From Paracyclopina nana (Eukaryota; Arthropoda; Copepoda; Cyclopoida; Cyclopettidae): a DNA stretch of 64,000 nt. The notes under the pieces were generated by a model. The model worked only from the letters and a program-made list of their open reading frames with translations, did not search any database and was not told the DNA's origin. The position numbers and the translations under genes were made by a program. The stretch spans positions 6,076,001-6,140,000 of the forward strand of contig JAGUCH010000005.1 of assembly GCA_019096065.1 (NCBI GenBank), written 5' to 3'. Shown here one piece after another: positions 36,601 to 48,973 of this stretch; the stretch's first letter is position 1; each line of letters opens with the position of its first letter.

Positions 36601-37194
36601 CCAAGATTGACCAGGAGGGCAAACCGCTCTTCTGTCAGTGAAGAGCCAAGGAGCTCTTCGGTCTCTTTCTTTCGCTCCTTGTCGCGAAGTCGGTCATTTT
36701 TCAGGGTCCTCAGGACCTCATCAGCTGCTCCGAGGAGCACGTCATGTGGTTGATCCCCAAGCGCTTCTTGAATGAAGGTGAGCAAGACCTCAAACGTTTG
36801 CTTCGTCTCTGCAGTCTTGGGCTTGTACAAGCCCTCCAAGGCGCCCTCCAAATTCGATTCGACCAACACAGAGGAGCTTGATGACATGAACTTTTTCTCA
36901 TAATCGTCCCTTTTGGACCTCTTTGACTTCTTGATGGGAACAGCATCTGGAGGAGGCTTGGACCTCACCGCTAAAAATATGCACTCGATAAATATGAACT
37001 CTTTCTCAGCTTTTTACGTTTTTCTTACCTTTGTCTCCCATGCGAGAACCGACCAGCTTTCCTGTCAAACTGAGGACTTCTCCTGTGGCCTCATCGCGGC
37101 CTCTTCGTTCTATGAGCCGAAGATCGGCTTGCAAGACCAAATTGGAGTTGGCTTTGTACTCATACTGAAGCGATCTTGCCGCGTCGTCCGCCAT
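30650..37194 (-). CDS. SNRNP200: Brr2 / SNRNP200, U5 snRNP RNA helicase
   Basis: Three exons join in phase to 2141 aa (human 2136): 37029-37194, 31045-36970 and 30650-30983. The start [18 protein letters not shown] matches the conserved N-terminus. There are two helicase cassettes. The first has APTGAGKT near residue 500, DEIH near 612, SATLP, and a Sec63 unit. The second has GAPPSSGKR near 1348 and DEIH near 1456, then [38 protein letters not shown] and a second Sec63 unit with [11 protein letters not shown]. The C-terminus is Ser/Glu/Asp-rich. Brr2 unwinds the U4/U6 duplex during spliceosome activation in the nucleus; the C-terminal cassette is regulatory in known orthologues. Exon 2 is nearly 6 kb without an intron. 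It shares a divergent promoter region with SMC4. Confidence 0.97.
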
Positions 37195-37772
37195 CTTGAT
37201 CAATCAAGGATGGACGAATCAACAGAGGCAACTTCTTCTATTCGGCTGTTGGCAAAATGCTTTAAGATCTCACCAAAATACGTTTTGCGATTTGTTTACA
37301 AAGCTTTGCAGGAACCGGGAGCAACGGACCGATCAACTAAGTCTGACTTGAGTTATTTCACGGAAAAAAAATCATTTTTTAAATAAATAAAACGGTACAA
37401 TAACGAAAAAAATAAAAGACAGCTAGAATTCATTCTTCTTTCATTCGATAGTATGCAAAAGTGTCATGTGAACAACTAATTTAGAAAACTTCATAACAAT
37501 TTGCCTTAAATTGTGTTTAAGTAGCCCACGCTGGATTTGAGATAAAATTATGAAAACAGTACACCTTAAACTTTCTCTAAGCAATGTTGTAATATTCAAT
37601 AATTAAAAATGAGTTATAAAACTACAAAGAATCTGTTGTTATCGAAAATAGCTATTTTTAGAGCCTTAGTTTATTAATGGAATTTTCATTTCACCCAAGA
37701 AACACAGTCAAGCTCAAGCCCGCGCTTTGCCGTCAGCTCAAAATTCAAAAGTGTCAACAACACTTCTGAAAT
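37195..37772. promoter_or_regulatory. Divergent promoter region, Brr2 and SMC4
   Basis: The 578 bp between two head-to-head start codons must contain both 5' leaders and promoters. It is AT-rich in its middle (37375-37680). No TATA box at a convincing position and no recognised factor site was identified. A bidirectional promoter is inferred from spacing alone. Confidence 0.5.
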
Positions 37773-40700
37773 ATGTCTGAGGAGGCTGAAATGGAAGTTG
37801 AGGAGAGTCCAGCCTCCGGCCTCGAGGCCATGGACATGGAAGAGCAAAGTGCAACCACTGAAGTGAGTTTATCACAGTTTTTCGTTTGCCATTCAACGAA
37901 TTTTTGTTTTCAGGTTCAAAAGGAAAAAGAGCGAAATCCGCTTGACGAGGTTCACGACGAAGATGGTGGAATTCACGTTGATGGCATTTACATTCCACCT
38001 CCACCTCCACCAGCTTTGACATTCGAGTCCGAAGGTCCCCGTCTCATCATTACTCACATTGAAAACGAGAATTTCAAGTCGTACGCTGGCAAGAAGACTT
38101 TGGGGCCTTTTCACAAAAGTTTCACCTCAATCGTGGGCCCGAATGGCAGCGGGAAGAGCAACGTCATCGACTCCATGTTGTTTGTCTTCGGCTACAGGGC
38201 GCAAAAAATCCGCTCCAAGAAGATTTCCGTGCTTATTCACAGCTCTGATTCCTTTCCGGACGTGAGATTTTGCCGTGTCAGGGTTTTCTTCCAGGTAAAA
38301 TTACTCCTTTTCAACATTTGTGGGATTGCAATTGAGAATGCGATTTTAAGGAAATTATTGACGAGGGAGGCGATTCGTTCCGAGTTGTGCCCGACTCGCA
38401 GTTTTCGGTGGCCAGAACTGCTTACAAAGATAATTCCTCGCACTATGAAGTGGACGGGAAAAAACTCCAGTTCAAAGATGTGGCCAAGCTTTTGAGGCAG
38501 AAGGGCATCGATTTGGATCATAATCGGTTCCTCATTCTGCAAGGAGAAGTGGAGCAGATTGCATTGATGAAGCCCATTGGCCAGAATGAGAACGACTCTG
38601 GGATGCTCGAGTTCCTCGAGGACATCATTGGCTCCTCCAGGTTCAAGGAGCCCATTGACATTTTGAAGTCGAGAACCAGCGAGTTGGACGAACTGAGGTC
38701 CGAAAAGCTGAACCGAGTGAAGCTCGTGGAGAAAGAAAAGGACGAATTGGAAAAGCCCAAGAATGAGGCTTTGGAGTATCTGAACACTGAGAACGAAATC
38801 ACGCACAAAAAGAACCTGATTTACCAACACTACATCATGACTTTCGAGGGCAAAGTGGAGGAGACGAAGAAGAAGAAAGCCGACTTTGAATCCGAGTGCA
38901 AAGAACTGCTAGAGAGGCTGACAAAGATCTCTGCCAAGAGGGAGAAGCGCGAAGGCCAACGCAAAGAGTTGGCAGAGATTCTAGACAACGTTTCCAAGGA
39001 GCTTGAAACTGCCAAAGAAAAGTTCAAAAAGCACGAGATGACAGATGCGAAATTGACAGAGGAGATGAAGAGCATCAATGCGAAGCGGAAAAAGACCATC
39101 AATCTGGCCAAACTGGAGAAGGAGAACTACGAGAAAATCATGCAGGTGCCCGAGACGAACAAGGAGAAAATTGCAGAGTGTCAGGAGCTCCTGGACAAGC
39201 TGGAGAAGCAGGAGGCCGAGGAGCAGAAAAAGTACGACGCAGCCCTGGAAAGCTTGAAATCCGAGACGCAAGAGTTCCAGGACAAAAAGGAAAAGTTCGA
39301 GATGGAGCTGATCTCGTTGAAGAAGGACGAGAACGAGAAGGAGTCCCAGTACAACGTGGCCAAGTCCGAATTGGACTTGCTCCTGAGCACCGAGCAAAAA
39401 GAGCAGTGCAAATTGGAGCAGATGGAGCAGAAACTCCACACCTCCACGACTGGATTCGGTGACAAAAAGGCTCGCATTGAGGAGCACTCCAAGGCCCTTC
39501 CTGCGCTGACCAAGAAGATTTCCAGCCTTGAGCAGGAGCTCTCCAAATGCAATGGCATGTACGAGGATCTGAGCAAAAACGTGCGCTCAATGAGGTCCAA
39601 CTTTGAGGAGACGAGGACGAATCAGGCTGCCACCAAATCCAGAGGAAAGGTTCACGATGCTCTCATGAAGCAAAAGCAAAACGGCTCCATCAAAGGTAAT
39701 TTTTCAATTGAGGAAATTGATGTGACTTAATGATGATGTCATAGGCATTTATGGACGGCTCGGTGACCTGGGCGCAATTGACAAAAAGTACGATGTGGCC
39801 ATTTCGACTGCAGCTGGAAACAGCCTTGATACTCTGATCGTGGATAACGTGGACACTGCCAAAAAGTGCATCGACTATTTGAAGCGAAACGACATTGGCC
39901 GCATCAACGTGCTAGCTCACGACATCTCCCTCCGTTGGCAGAGTCAAGTTGCGCAGAAATTCAAAGCGCCGGAAAATGCACCGAGGCTGATTGACCTCAT
40001 TTCCGTCGAGGACGAGGCCATGAAAACTGCATTCTACCAATACGTGCGGGACACCTTGGTGGCCGAGAATTTGGAGCAGGCCAAGCGCATTGCGTTCGGG
40101 GCCAAAAGGTACAGGGTGGTCACCTTGAATGGCGAGGTCATCGAGACCTCTGGCGCCATGGCTGGAGGAGGCCGGGAAAAGCTCTGTGGCAAGATGGGCT
40201 CCCAGATAGCCAGCAAGAAGGACGAGATCGATTTGGAGGCCCTCGAGCAGAAGCTTCAAGCAGAAGAGGAGAAGTTGAACAAAATCAACGAAAAGAGAGG
40301 TGACTTTTTATTATTTTGTCATAGTTGATTGGTTTTTCGCTACCTCTTTGCATTGTGACACTGATAGTCAACAAAAGACACCCTTTTTTTCCTCAGTGTC
40401 ATTCATCAATGCAAGCGCATGTTCGATGTCAACGTGATGAAAGTTTCATGCTGACCATTATTTATCTCAATATTTTTACACAAAGTTAAATCATTTTAGC
40501 CTTAAATCAACTTTGTAGAGGAGGCAAAAAGATCAGTTGTGGATTTTTTTGCTGTTGATGTTTTTTATGCATTTTCGGCATTCAAGTGGCAATAAACAAA
40601 TCGCTACTCCATTTTGCGGATTTTGATCCTTTGATGATTTTTGTTGATTTTGTTTAGGCGAGGCTGAGGCTGGTATCATCAATGGTAAGCGAGAGCTGGC

Positions 40701-42441
40701 TTCGAGGGAAAAGGATCTCAAGAAGCTTAAGCTCGAGGTTGGCGCTTTCGAGGAGGAAGAATCGAGCCTGAAAAGACAAATCAAGGCACAGAAGCAAGTG
40801 GTCCTGGATTCCAAGCCCGACAAGGCTCGCATGAAGGAGCTGGAGAAGAAATGCGAGGAGTTGCGCAAAATCTACGAGGAGGCGAGCGAAGCCGCCCGTG
40901 ACATCAAGGAGAACGTGGCCAAGTTGAACAAGAAGATCAAAGACATTCACAGCTCCAAGGTGAAGTCCGTCCAGGGCAAGCTGGACGGGGTCAAGGCCCA
41001 GCTGGACAAGGTGAAGAAGGAGATCACCCGCCTCGAGGTCGGCATCAAGAGCTCGGAGCGAGACCTGAAAAAGTGCAAGGACAAGTGCGAGGCGTACGAG
41101 GCCGAGGTCACCGAGGCCGAGAACAAGATGCGGGAAATGCACAAGGAGCGCGAGTCTCTGGTCGCGGAGGGCACGAAAATCGTGGAAAAGGTGAACGAGC
41201 TGAAGCAAAGTGAGGAGGAAGCCTCGGAGCAATTGCAAGCATGCAAAGAATCCCTGACGCGTCTGGAGCAGGAAGAGACCAAATACAAGTCGGAACGCAT
41301 CGAAATCGATCAGGCCAACGAAAAGTTCGCGACCGCAATCAAAGAAAACACCAAAACCATCCAGCATTGGCGGAGGGAGATCTCCAAGCTCAAGCTGGAG
41401 GATATTCCCATGGAGGAGAAGGACGAGCTGAGGGTGTTCACGCATGACGAATTGAAGACCTACGACGTGGACCAGTACAAGCTGGAGCTCAACTTGCTCG
41501 AGGAGAACCTGAGCGCCAAGAGGCCGGACTTGAAGGCCATCGAGGAGTACAAGCGGAAAGAGGACGTCTATTTGGAGCGAGTGGCCGAGCTGGACGAGAT
41601 CACACAGAAGCGCGATCGTGCCAAGAAGAGGCATGACGATTTGCGGAAAACCAGGCTGAACGAGTTCATGGAGGGATTCGGAATCATCACTGGAAAATTG
41701 AAAGAAATGTACCAGGTACAGTATATGCTTTGCCAGGTGATCAATTTTCTGCCTGTGTTTTCCTCTTGTTTTTGCGAGACGGCCAAGAAGAATATCTAAT
41801 TATGCATGAGTTGCACAATATCCTCCGATGTCAGCTCTGAAAAACCTCAGCAAAGCTTTTGGTTCGGCCCGTAATTTATATTTCCAAATCATTTATCTGA
41901 TCACGACTCGAATACTGTTTCTCATAATGAAATGCACCTTTTTGCGTAGATGATCACGCTGGGCGGCGACGCTGAGCTCGAGCTAGTCGACTCGCTCGAC
42001 CCCTTCACCGAAGGCATCGTGTTCAGCGTGAGGCCCCCCAAAAAGTCCTGGAAGAATATCTCCAATCTGTCTGGCGGGGAAAAAACGCTGAGCTCTCTGG
42101 CCCTGGTCTTCGCCCTCCACTACTACAAGCCCACGCCGCTCTACGTCATGGACGAGATCGACGCGGCTCTGGACTTCAAGAACGTCTCCATTGTGGCCAA
42201 CTACATCAAGGAGCGGACGAAGAATGCCCAATTCATCATTATCTCTTTGCGGAGCAACATGTTCGAGTTGGCAGATCGTCTCGTGGGCATTTACAAGACG
42301 AACAACTGCACCAAGAGTTTGACCATCAATCCCACCCTCATAGCCTCGAATAATACGACGACGACCTCGGCTCAGAATAAGGCCAACCACGCAGAAAGCA
42401 CGCTTTCCCTACAATCTGCCATCAGCTCAGAAGTGAAGTAG
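37773..42441 (+). CDS. SMC4: SMC4, condensin ATPase subunit
   Basis: Six exons join in phase to 1306 aa (human 1288): 37773-37862, 37914-38294, 38351-39695, 39745-40299, 40658-41715 and 41950-42441. An acidic N-terminus precedes the ATPase head. Walker A GPNGSGKSN is near residues 105-112, and FLILQGEVEQIALMKP follows. Two long coiled coils flank the hinge (GIYGRLGDLGAIDKKYDVAI from residue 606). The last exon has DAELELVDSLDPF, the signature NLSGGEKTLSSLAL near 1183 and Walker B PLYVMDEIDAALD near 1210. The product pairs with SMC2 in condensin for mitotic chromosome compaction (Drosophila gluon is the orthologue). The start was chosen as the first Met after the divergent spacer. Intron 4 contains a dispersed repeat. 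Confidence 0.96.
40371..40505. repeat. Dispersed repeat in SMC4 intron 4
   Basis: It shares CCCTTTTTTTCCTCAG, TCATTCATCAATGCAAGC, GTTCGATGTCAACGTGATGA and TTAAATCATTTTAG in the same order with 44543-44675. Because it lies outside the flanking exons and recurs in the labial intron, it is repetitive rather than coding. Confidence 0.7.
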
Positions 42442-42460
42442 TATTTTTTCGTAACAACCA

Positions 42461-42466
42461 AATAAA
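42461..42466 (+). terminator. Polyadenylation signal of SMC4
   Basis: AATAAA lies 20 bases after the SMC4 stop codon. Confidence 0.6.
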
Positions 42467-42649
42467 ATCATTTTTATGAAGATTTTATATTCATTTTGGC
42501 TTATAGAATGAAGCCAAACTAAGAACTGCTACTAATCAGCTCGATTTTTGCCATGATGAGCACCTATTAGAGTTTGGCCAAATTAGAAGTAAAAAAGTAG
42601 ATTGAAGACTCAGATCAAAATAAAAGGGCTTGCTGTTGGATCATTGACA

Positions 42650-42655
42650 TTTATT
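42650..42655 (-). terminator. Polyadenylation signal of labial
   Basis: An AATAAA hexamer on the minus strand lies 114 bases after the labial stop. SMC4 and labial are convergent with 327 bp between stop codons. Confidence 0.5.
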
Positions 42656-42768
42656 TTATGCTTTTGATATACAGAATCTAGTTGGTGTAGTAGTCGTCGA
42701 CCTAAAATCAAATCGGGGCAAAGAAATGCAAAAGTCAGCTTGATTTCTATGATGATGAGCACTTATTT

Positions 42769-45700
42769 TTACACGTTGTCATGCGGCGACTCGCTCTTGA
42801 GCGGCCCACCACTGCTGTTCGAGTCTGTGTTGTGATTCTGCGAGAGGGGCGAGGTGTTGTTGTGGTGGTGGTGGTCCCCGGCCCCGCCCCCCGTGAGGGT
42901 GGGGTCGGGCGGGATGAGGCCCTCCTTCATGCGCTTCTTCTGCTTCATGCGCCGATTCTGGAACCAGATCTTCACCTGGGTCTCGTTCAGCTGCAAAGCC
43001 CCCGCAATCTCGATCCGCCTGGCCCGCGTCAGGTACTTGTTGAAGTGGAACTCCTTCTCCAGCTCCGTCAACTGCTTCGTCGTGAAGTTCGTCCGCCCCG
43101 TGTTATTGATGCCCCCAGGACTTGGCTGACCGCCGTAGCCATAACTTTCGGGCTTAGGAACTGGAAAACCAAGAGGATTTTTAATTAGACGCCTGTCTTG
43201 CGGCTTGACGGATCGCCTCGCTTAACTGCGAGGGATTAAAAACAAAATCATCTAAAAACTTCATTTCTGTAACGTCTTCAAGAGAGTTGATTGAGGCTCA
43301 TTTTCCTCTATAGATGGCGCCACTGCACTGCACTGCAGAGAGGGGCAAAAAAACCAGAAGTGGATTTTTTAGCTGTTAGTGTTTTTTGGCGTTTTTTATA
43401 GAAAAATGGTGAAAATAGCTTGGACTTAATTAACAACTTTAAGTTATTTGCAAAAAAGCCAGAAGTGGATTGTTTTTCTTTTATTTTTGTGCTGGGATCG
43501 CGGCTCCATCTTGCGGATCATTCATCTTAATGCTATAAAATAGCTTTAATCAAGTAATGAGGAAATGGGATTCAGATTCAGTCGAAAATGGCTTTTTCTT
43601 CTTATTGAGTTTTCAACGCCGCGCGTCTATTGATCGCTTCCGCCCGAGAATTCCATGTTTTCAATGTCCCATCAGTGACATCTCCGATGATGGATGCACC
43701 CAATCCTACCTTTGCACTAACTCAAGTCTTGATTATTTTTTCGAAAATAATTGCATGTCATGAAGTGCAAAATTGCATCCGCTCTTGCTAATATCGCGCC
43801 CGTCCGTCCTCCCCCTCGTTATGAAATGTGAAATCAAGATTAATATCAAAGTTTCTCCTCCAGTCTTCTTTGGCAGCAGCAGAATTTAGTGCAAAACACG
43901 CAAAGCTGAGAGAGCATGGATCGATATAAATGGGAAACCAATTGTCACGCAAAAAAGCGCTTTACCTCATCCTTGCTTGCAATGCATGTCACAAACACGA
44001 AAAGCAATCACGAAATATGTTACATATACACAGAACTATTTAGGGGCCTTTTCCCGAGCGGAGCGCCACCTGGTGGCGGCGGCGGCGGCCGAAATCTCTG
44101 ATGTAGTCTGAGCACTTCGAGGGCGAATTTTTGAATAGAGATGATTCATCATTGTCATCGCTATGCAAAATATGCTGGAATTTCGCTCCGGCAAACTTGG
44201 AGCTCTCTGGTATATTCAAAAATGAGAAAAAACGAAAAAATGCTCCATTTTCGCCATATCTGGCCTTCGAAAGCACTAGATAGATGACTAATAGTTTGTT
44301 TAGCAGTTGCTGTGATTTATGGCGTGTCTGCCGCCAAAGCCGCTAAACGTGATTTAATGGCATGAATAATGATCTGAAAACCTGTGGCTGGCTGTCACAA
44401 AGTAGATTAATCTCCCTGGAAATTGATATTAATACTCCTGCCGCACATTTTTCTCAGCTTTTATCTGATTGCCTTTAGCTGCTGTGTTGTTGTGTGTAGT
44501 GCTGCTGCTGTTATTGTGGCGAGCCTAACAATGCAAGATAAACATCAAAAGCAACCCTTTTTTTCCTCAGCGTCATTCATCAATGCAAGCACAAGTTCGA
44601 TGTCAACGTGATGAGAGTTTGATGATGACCATTATTTCTCCCCAGAGATTTGCAAATTTAAATCATTTTAGACAGACAAAATCACATTTCGATCGCTAAC
44701 ACTTCATAGATGGCGTGGAATTCCTAGCTATTTATATATTTTTGGGCATTTTTTAAAAAACAGTGTATAGACAATGATGTAAATTCCGTCAAGAAGAAAT
44801 CGCCGCGCCATCTGGCGGATTTCTTACGCGCGTGTTTTGACGCTGCCTCATAAACAAGATTCACGCGCGATTGGCTCAACTCAATAAAAGTGGCTTTTTT
44901 GCCAACGTCATCGTATCATTCAACGTGAAATTCGGTAGCCATTGACTCCGATCGGCTGACAATCATCAGCGTCATTGCAGCGCGGCCCCTTTCACAATTA
45001 TTCCGCGCCACCGGGGAAAATAGGCCCCGAAAAAATCCGATTATTTGCGGGTGGAGCACCGCGAGTGCACAACTTTTGGAACGATAATTTGTCCAAGTCG
45101 TGAGAAGAAGGAATGCGGTGTTTGTCAAATAATACCATACTATTATTGCCTGTGTGCGAAGCCAGCACTTTGCCGAATTGCATTTAAATTAGCATTTTGG
45201 CTTTTTTCTCCGCACCGGCAAATCCTCTGGCAACGCGACGCGCAGCTTAATCAGTCCAAAGTGTAAACAAAAACAAAAAGCCGTAGTAGAGGAGTGTTTT
45301 CGTATGGAAAACGGCGACGTGGTGGTTTTCTTTTAGCCGGGGTAAGACGGATTGCTTTTTAATTGTTTCCCGATATCTTTCCCTGGCGTTGAGCACCTTT
45401 CAAAGGGATTCTCCGCCGAATTCGATTATTTTCTAGGGCATATATTTTCAGCATGCTACATGGTACACTTTGTGTGCATATAAATGTGTGTGCGGTTTTT
45501 GGCCGGTTGCGTGGCGCCGACTGCGCACTTTGAACAATTGAGCGAGGGGTTTTGTTGGCACGCTGGTTATAATATTATTGTCTATGGAAAAGAAAAATAA
45601 TATTTGCTGCTGCTACATAGTTCTATCCGCTTTCTCCGACGCTCATCCATCACGAGCTGACACAGCATGTGCACCATGGTCATCACAGCACACTGAGAGA

Positions 45701-48057
45701 ACTTTTCCGACAAAACCGATACACTTCGAGCCCAGCGCTCTGTATGTAGCACAATTCGACCCATCACTACATATTACAGAAGAAAACTTTTCTTCCAGCC
45801 CACTCCATTTATTTTCTATTCATCAACGAAAAGAGCTGCTCAAATATATGCAATTTTTCTGCTTTGAATTTTGAAAAATGTGCTTTTTTTGTAAATGATC
45901 TCTCAGAATGAGAAACCGTACACTTATTAGCTTAATCATACTTTGGAGCCAGCCAGAATCGTCATCTATGGCAATTGCAGCAAGAAGTAATGCTAGATAT
46001 GCCAAGATTTCCACCATGAAATTATTTGGCTCTAATTGGGAGCTAGTAACTGTCACCCCTCGTCTTGATCAAAGTTCGCGATAATAAAGTCGTCCAAGGT
46101 GTCGTCTGCTCAGGGCTGTCAATGTCAACCCAGCGTGTGTCAATCAAATTTTTCAAAAAGTTGCCAAAACAGAGAATTACTTTCCGGCCGCCTCAATCCT
46201 CCTCTGAAGAAGAAGAAGCAATTTGAATAATTGCCTCTGTGGTCTTCCAATTGGCGACAATTTCCCCTGCATGCCGACAGACAAGCTTCAACATGCGCAT
46301 AGTAATTGGACGTGGGATCTAGCATTCGGTTAAGTTGTTGTGATTGTCAATTCCTCTTTGAGCAATTTACGCTGGGTGCGACAAAGCAATTTCCGCCCGC
46401 GCCTCTTTCTTGCGCGAAAAATCATTCAGTTTATTAGTGATTTTGCTTTCAAATGATGTCATCTGTCACAATTGGTGTCCTTGAAAATTCCTAGTGACAG
46501 ATGCTAATCTCAAAATCCGATCTGACGTGGCTGAAGCATTGTGGTGGTATCTCCAAAAAACACAACACTACAGGTAGTAGAAAAATTTCGGGGAAACTCG
46601 TGTTTTGACTTATTTTCTCCGATCCTCAGAATCTAGATCAGGTGTCACTTGATGGATCTTTTCGAGTGCTTCATTAGAAAGCAGTTTTTGCCACTGAGGC
46701 CAAAAAGTCTACTTTTAAAAGTATTTTCCTAAAAGCGATTCTCTTACATTCAGTTTTGGAAATACTTTCTCCTAATTTCTATTTTAATATTTGTCCTAAA
46801 ATTGCTGACAAAAACTAGCTAGAGAGATGTGTAAGTGAACACCTCTTAAAAGCCAGGAAAATATAAAGTTTATTGGAACTATTATTAGGGCAGTGGGCTT
46901 TTGCTTAATTCATCTGACAGTGTGCTAAGCCAGGAGGTGAAATGTGATAAGAAGAAGTTGTTGCTAAAAGATAACTGCGTGACTTGCATTTCCAAAGTTG
47001 TTGTACACATGTCAGCCGCTGCTGCTGCCCCAAGTCGAAAATGGAAGGAAAATGTTCAAAGGAAAACACGAAAATATCAATGAGCCTCCTCATGCAGCTG
47101 CGGCACGCGAAAAGACGAGATCGTGACTGAGTCGATCCCCCACCCCAAAATAAAAAGGTCAGCCTTACCTGCATAATTACAGGAATTCGAAACATAATTC
47201 GTTTCTGCAAAATGTAAAAACATCCTCATTTCAATCCCGAATTGCAAAAATACTTATTCTGCCACCTACTAAAAATAATCGCAGGCCTCAAAATAGTTTT
47301 GTTTACCTGGCTTTGGTACATTTCTCTTGACTTGCATCCACTTGTAAGTGGGCACGGCTGGAGAGGGCTTGGAAACGGCGGAGGCGGCGGCGGCGAAATC
47401 CGCCGGATATGACGAGGAGCCAAAGTCGGCCACAACTCGCGACTTGAGGCTGTGAGGATGCTGACCATAAATACTGGGATACTGGGACTGGGCCGCGTAG
47501 GCGGCCGCGGCCGAATTGTCGAAATACGCACTAATTCCAGAGCCCGCCTGGCCCGAGGCCGCCGCGGCCGCGGCCGCAGCCAAGCCACCGTCCCCGTGGA
47601 TATCACTGTAGTGGTAGCCGCCCATGTGGCCGCCGCCATGATGGCCGTAGCCGCCCCCGGGGTAGCCCGCGGGGCCGCCCGAGCCGTCCAAGTTGGCGTA
47701 CTGTAACCCGTTGTCTGATATGATGGGCGCCGTGGGCGAGTGGCCTCCGCCGCCGCCGCCGCCGCCACCGCCCTCGCCCGAGCTGCTGCTGCGGTTATTG
47801 TTCACGACCTCGGAGGCCGCCGAGGCGGCGACCGAGGCTGCGGCGGCTGCGGCCGCGGCCGCCGCGTGCAGGCCGTAGGGGTTGCCCACGGCTCCGCCCG
47901 CGGCCTCGGAGGTCACTGGGGTGCTCGAGCCGCAATATCCGGGCGAGCCTCCGAGGTCTGAGGACGCGTAGTGTTGACTTTGGTGGTGGTGATGGTGGCC
48001 GTAGACCCCGGCGGCCTCGGGATTGCACATGCCGAACATTGTCCCGTTGGAATTCAT
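42769..48057 (-). CDS. lab: Labial, Hox1 homeodomain transcription factor
   Basis: Two exons join in phase to 380 aa: 47307-48057 and 42769-43160. Exon 1 begins [20 protein letters not shown], runs through His, Ala and Gly tracts (polyalanine near residues 60-80, poly-Gly after SSGEG) and ends with the labial hexapeptide [14 protein letters not shown]. Exon 2 gives the homeodomain, about residues 270-329, with [38 protein letters not shown] and [15 protein letters not shown], diagnostic of labial/Hox1. The protein is the anterior-most Hox regulator, acting with Extradenticle through the hexapeptide (known for the family). The 4.1-kb intron contains a CTCF-like site and dispersed repeats. The region just upstream holds a palindromic element. 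Confidence 0.96.
44063..44076 (-). promoter_or_regulatory. CTCF-like core motif in labial intron
   Basis: GCGCCACCTGGTGG is the reverse complement of CCACCAGGTGGCGC, a full match to the CTCF core. It is followed by a GGC triplet run. Occupancy is inferred only. Confidence 0.5.
44543..44675. repeat. Dispersed repeat in labial intron
   Basis: Second copy of the element at 40371-40505, same orientation, with the ordered blocks CCCTTTTTTTCCTCAG, GTCATTCATCAATGCAAGC and TTCGATGTCAACGTGATGA. Confidence 0.7.
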
Positions 48058-48365
48058 GTCTTGAGTGTATCACAGATCACTGTATTTTGTGTGTTAAAAA
48101 CAACAAAAAAAAGAGTTTGCGTTTACTGTTGGCTTCTCTGCTGCAGATTTCTCACATGGGCTGCTTCTTCCTCATGCTTGGTGTTCTCTACTCTTCTTGG
48201 CTCCGAATTATTTCGAGTGGAGCGATTCGGCGGAATAATAATGGCACACACATTCGCCTTTCGGGTTGTCTGCTGCGGGACTGCTGAAAATGTATAACAA
48301 TAAAGCGTAGTGCACGAGCGCTGCTGTATTAGTATATAGCTATCGCGGTCTTTCCCCAGAACTGA

Positions 48366-48533
48366 GGCTTAGTCTTTCGCAAGTTTTGCATAGTCACGCT
48401 ATTTAAATAGCTCATAACATAAAACGTATTTAAATAGCAGCTATTTAAATACATCCAGAGGCTATTTAAATACACTTAATGCTATGAGCTATTTAAATAG
48501 CGTGACTATGCAAAACTTGCGAAAGACTAAGCC
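48366..48533. mobile_element. Palindromic MITE with 51-bp perfect terminal repeats
   Basis: The first 51 bases, starting GGCTTAGTCTTTCGCAAG, are repeated without mismatch in inverted orientation at the right end, ending CTTGCGAAAGACTAAGCC. TGA precedes and follows the element (48363-48365, 48534-48536), which reads as a 3-bp target duplication. Inside and at the arm ends are four or more CTATTTAAATA-type palindromes. It is 168 bp long and begins about 310 bp upstream of the labial start codon. The perfect arms suggest recent insertion or selection for a hairpin. Confidence 0.8.
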
Positions 48534-48973
48534 TGAATGTAGCAGAAGTAGCGCCGCTCTCGCACTACGTACTATACGTAGGGCGCTCTCGAAAATATAC
48601 CGGGTGTCCCACCAACAAAATAAAATCCTCCTTATGCTACTTCCTCGGCTCCTCTGGCGCCTTTCTTAAACAAACATTTCGACAATTTGCCAAGTATGCC
48701 ACCGGATCCTTTCGGGGATTAACTTGTTGTCCTTCTCCACCTTCTCCACGCCGCGGCAGTCATCATCGTCAGAATTTGACAGGATTAGTTAATGGCTGCT
48801 CGCGAAAAGTGTGAAAAAAAAAAATCGGCGGGATGATGCAAATTGCAAACTTCTTCAGTGATAATTCTCCAGTGATCTCCTGGGTGCCGTGAATCAGTCT
48901 GGAAGTTTATTACACTATCAGTTACCATGATTTTAAAACTTACTCTTTCAATAGTATTCTACTAGACGCATTT

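Noticed and set aside
31125..36753. Many plus-strand open frames inside Brr2 (up to 346 codons)
   Set aside because: They are antisense shadows of a 6-kb coding exon with strong codon bias.
39138..41634. Leucine-rich minus-strand frames inside SMC4 (up to 326 codons)
   Set aside because: Antisense of the Lys/Glu-rich coiled-coil exons, which read as Leu/Phe on the opposite strand.
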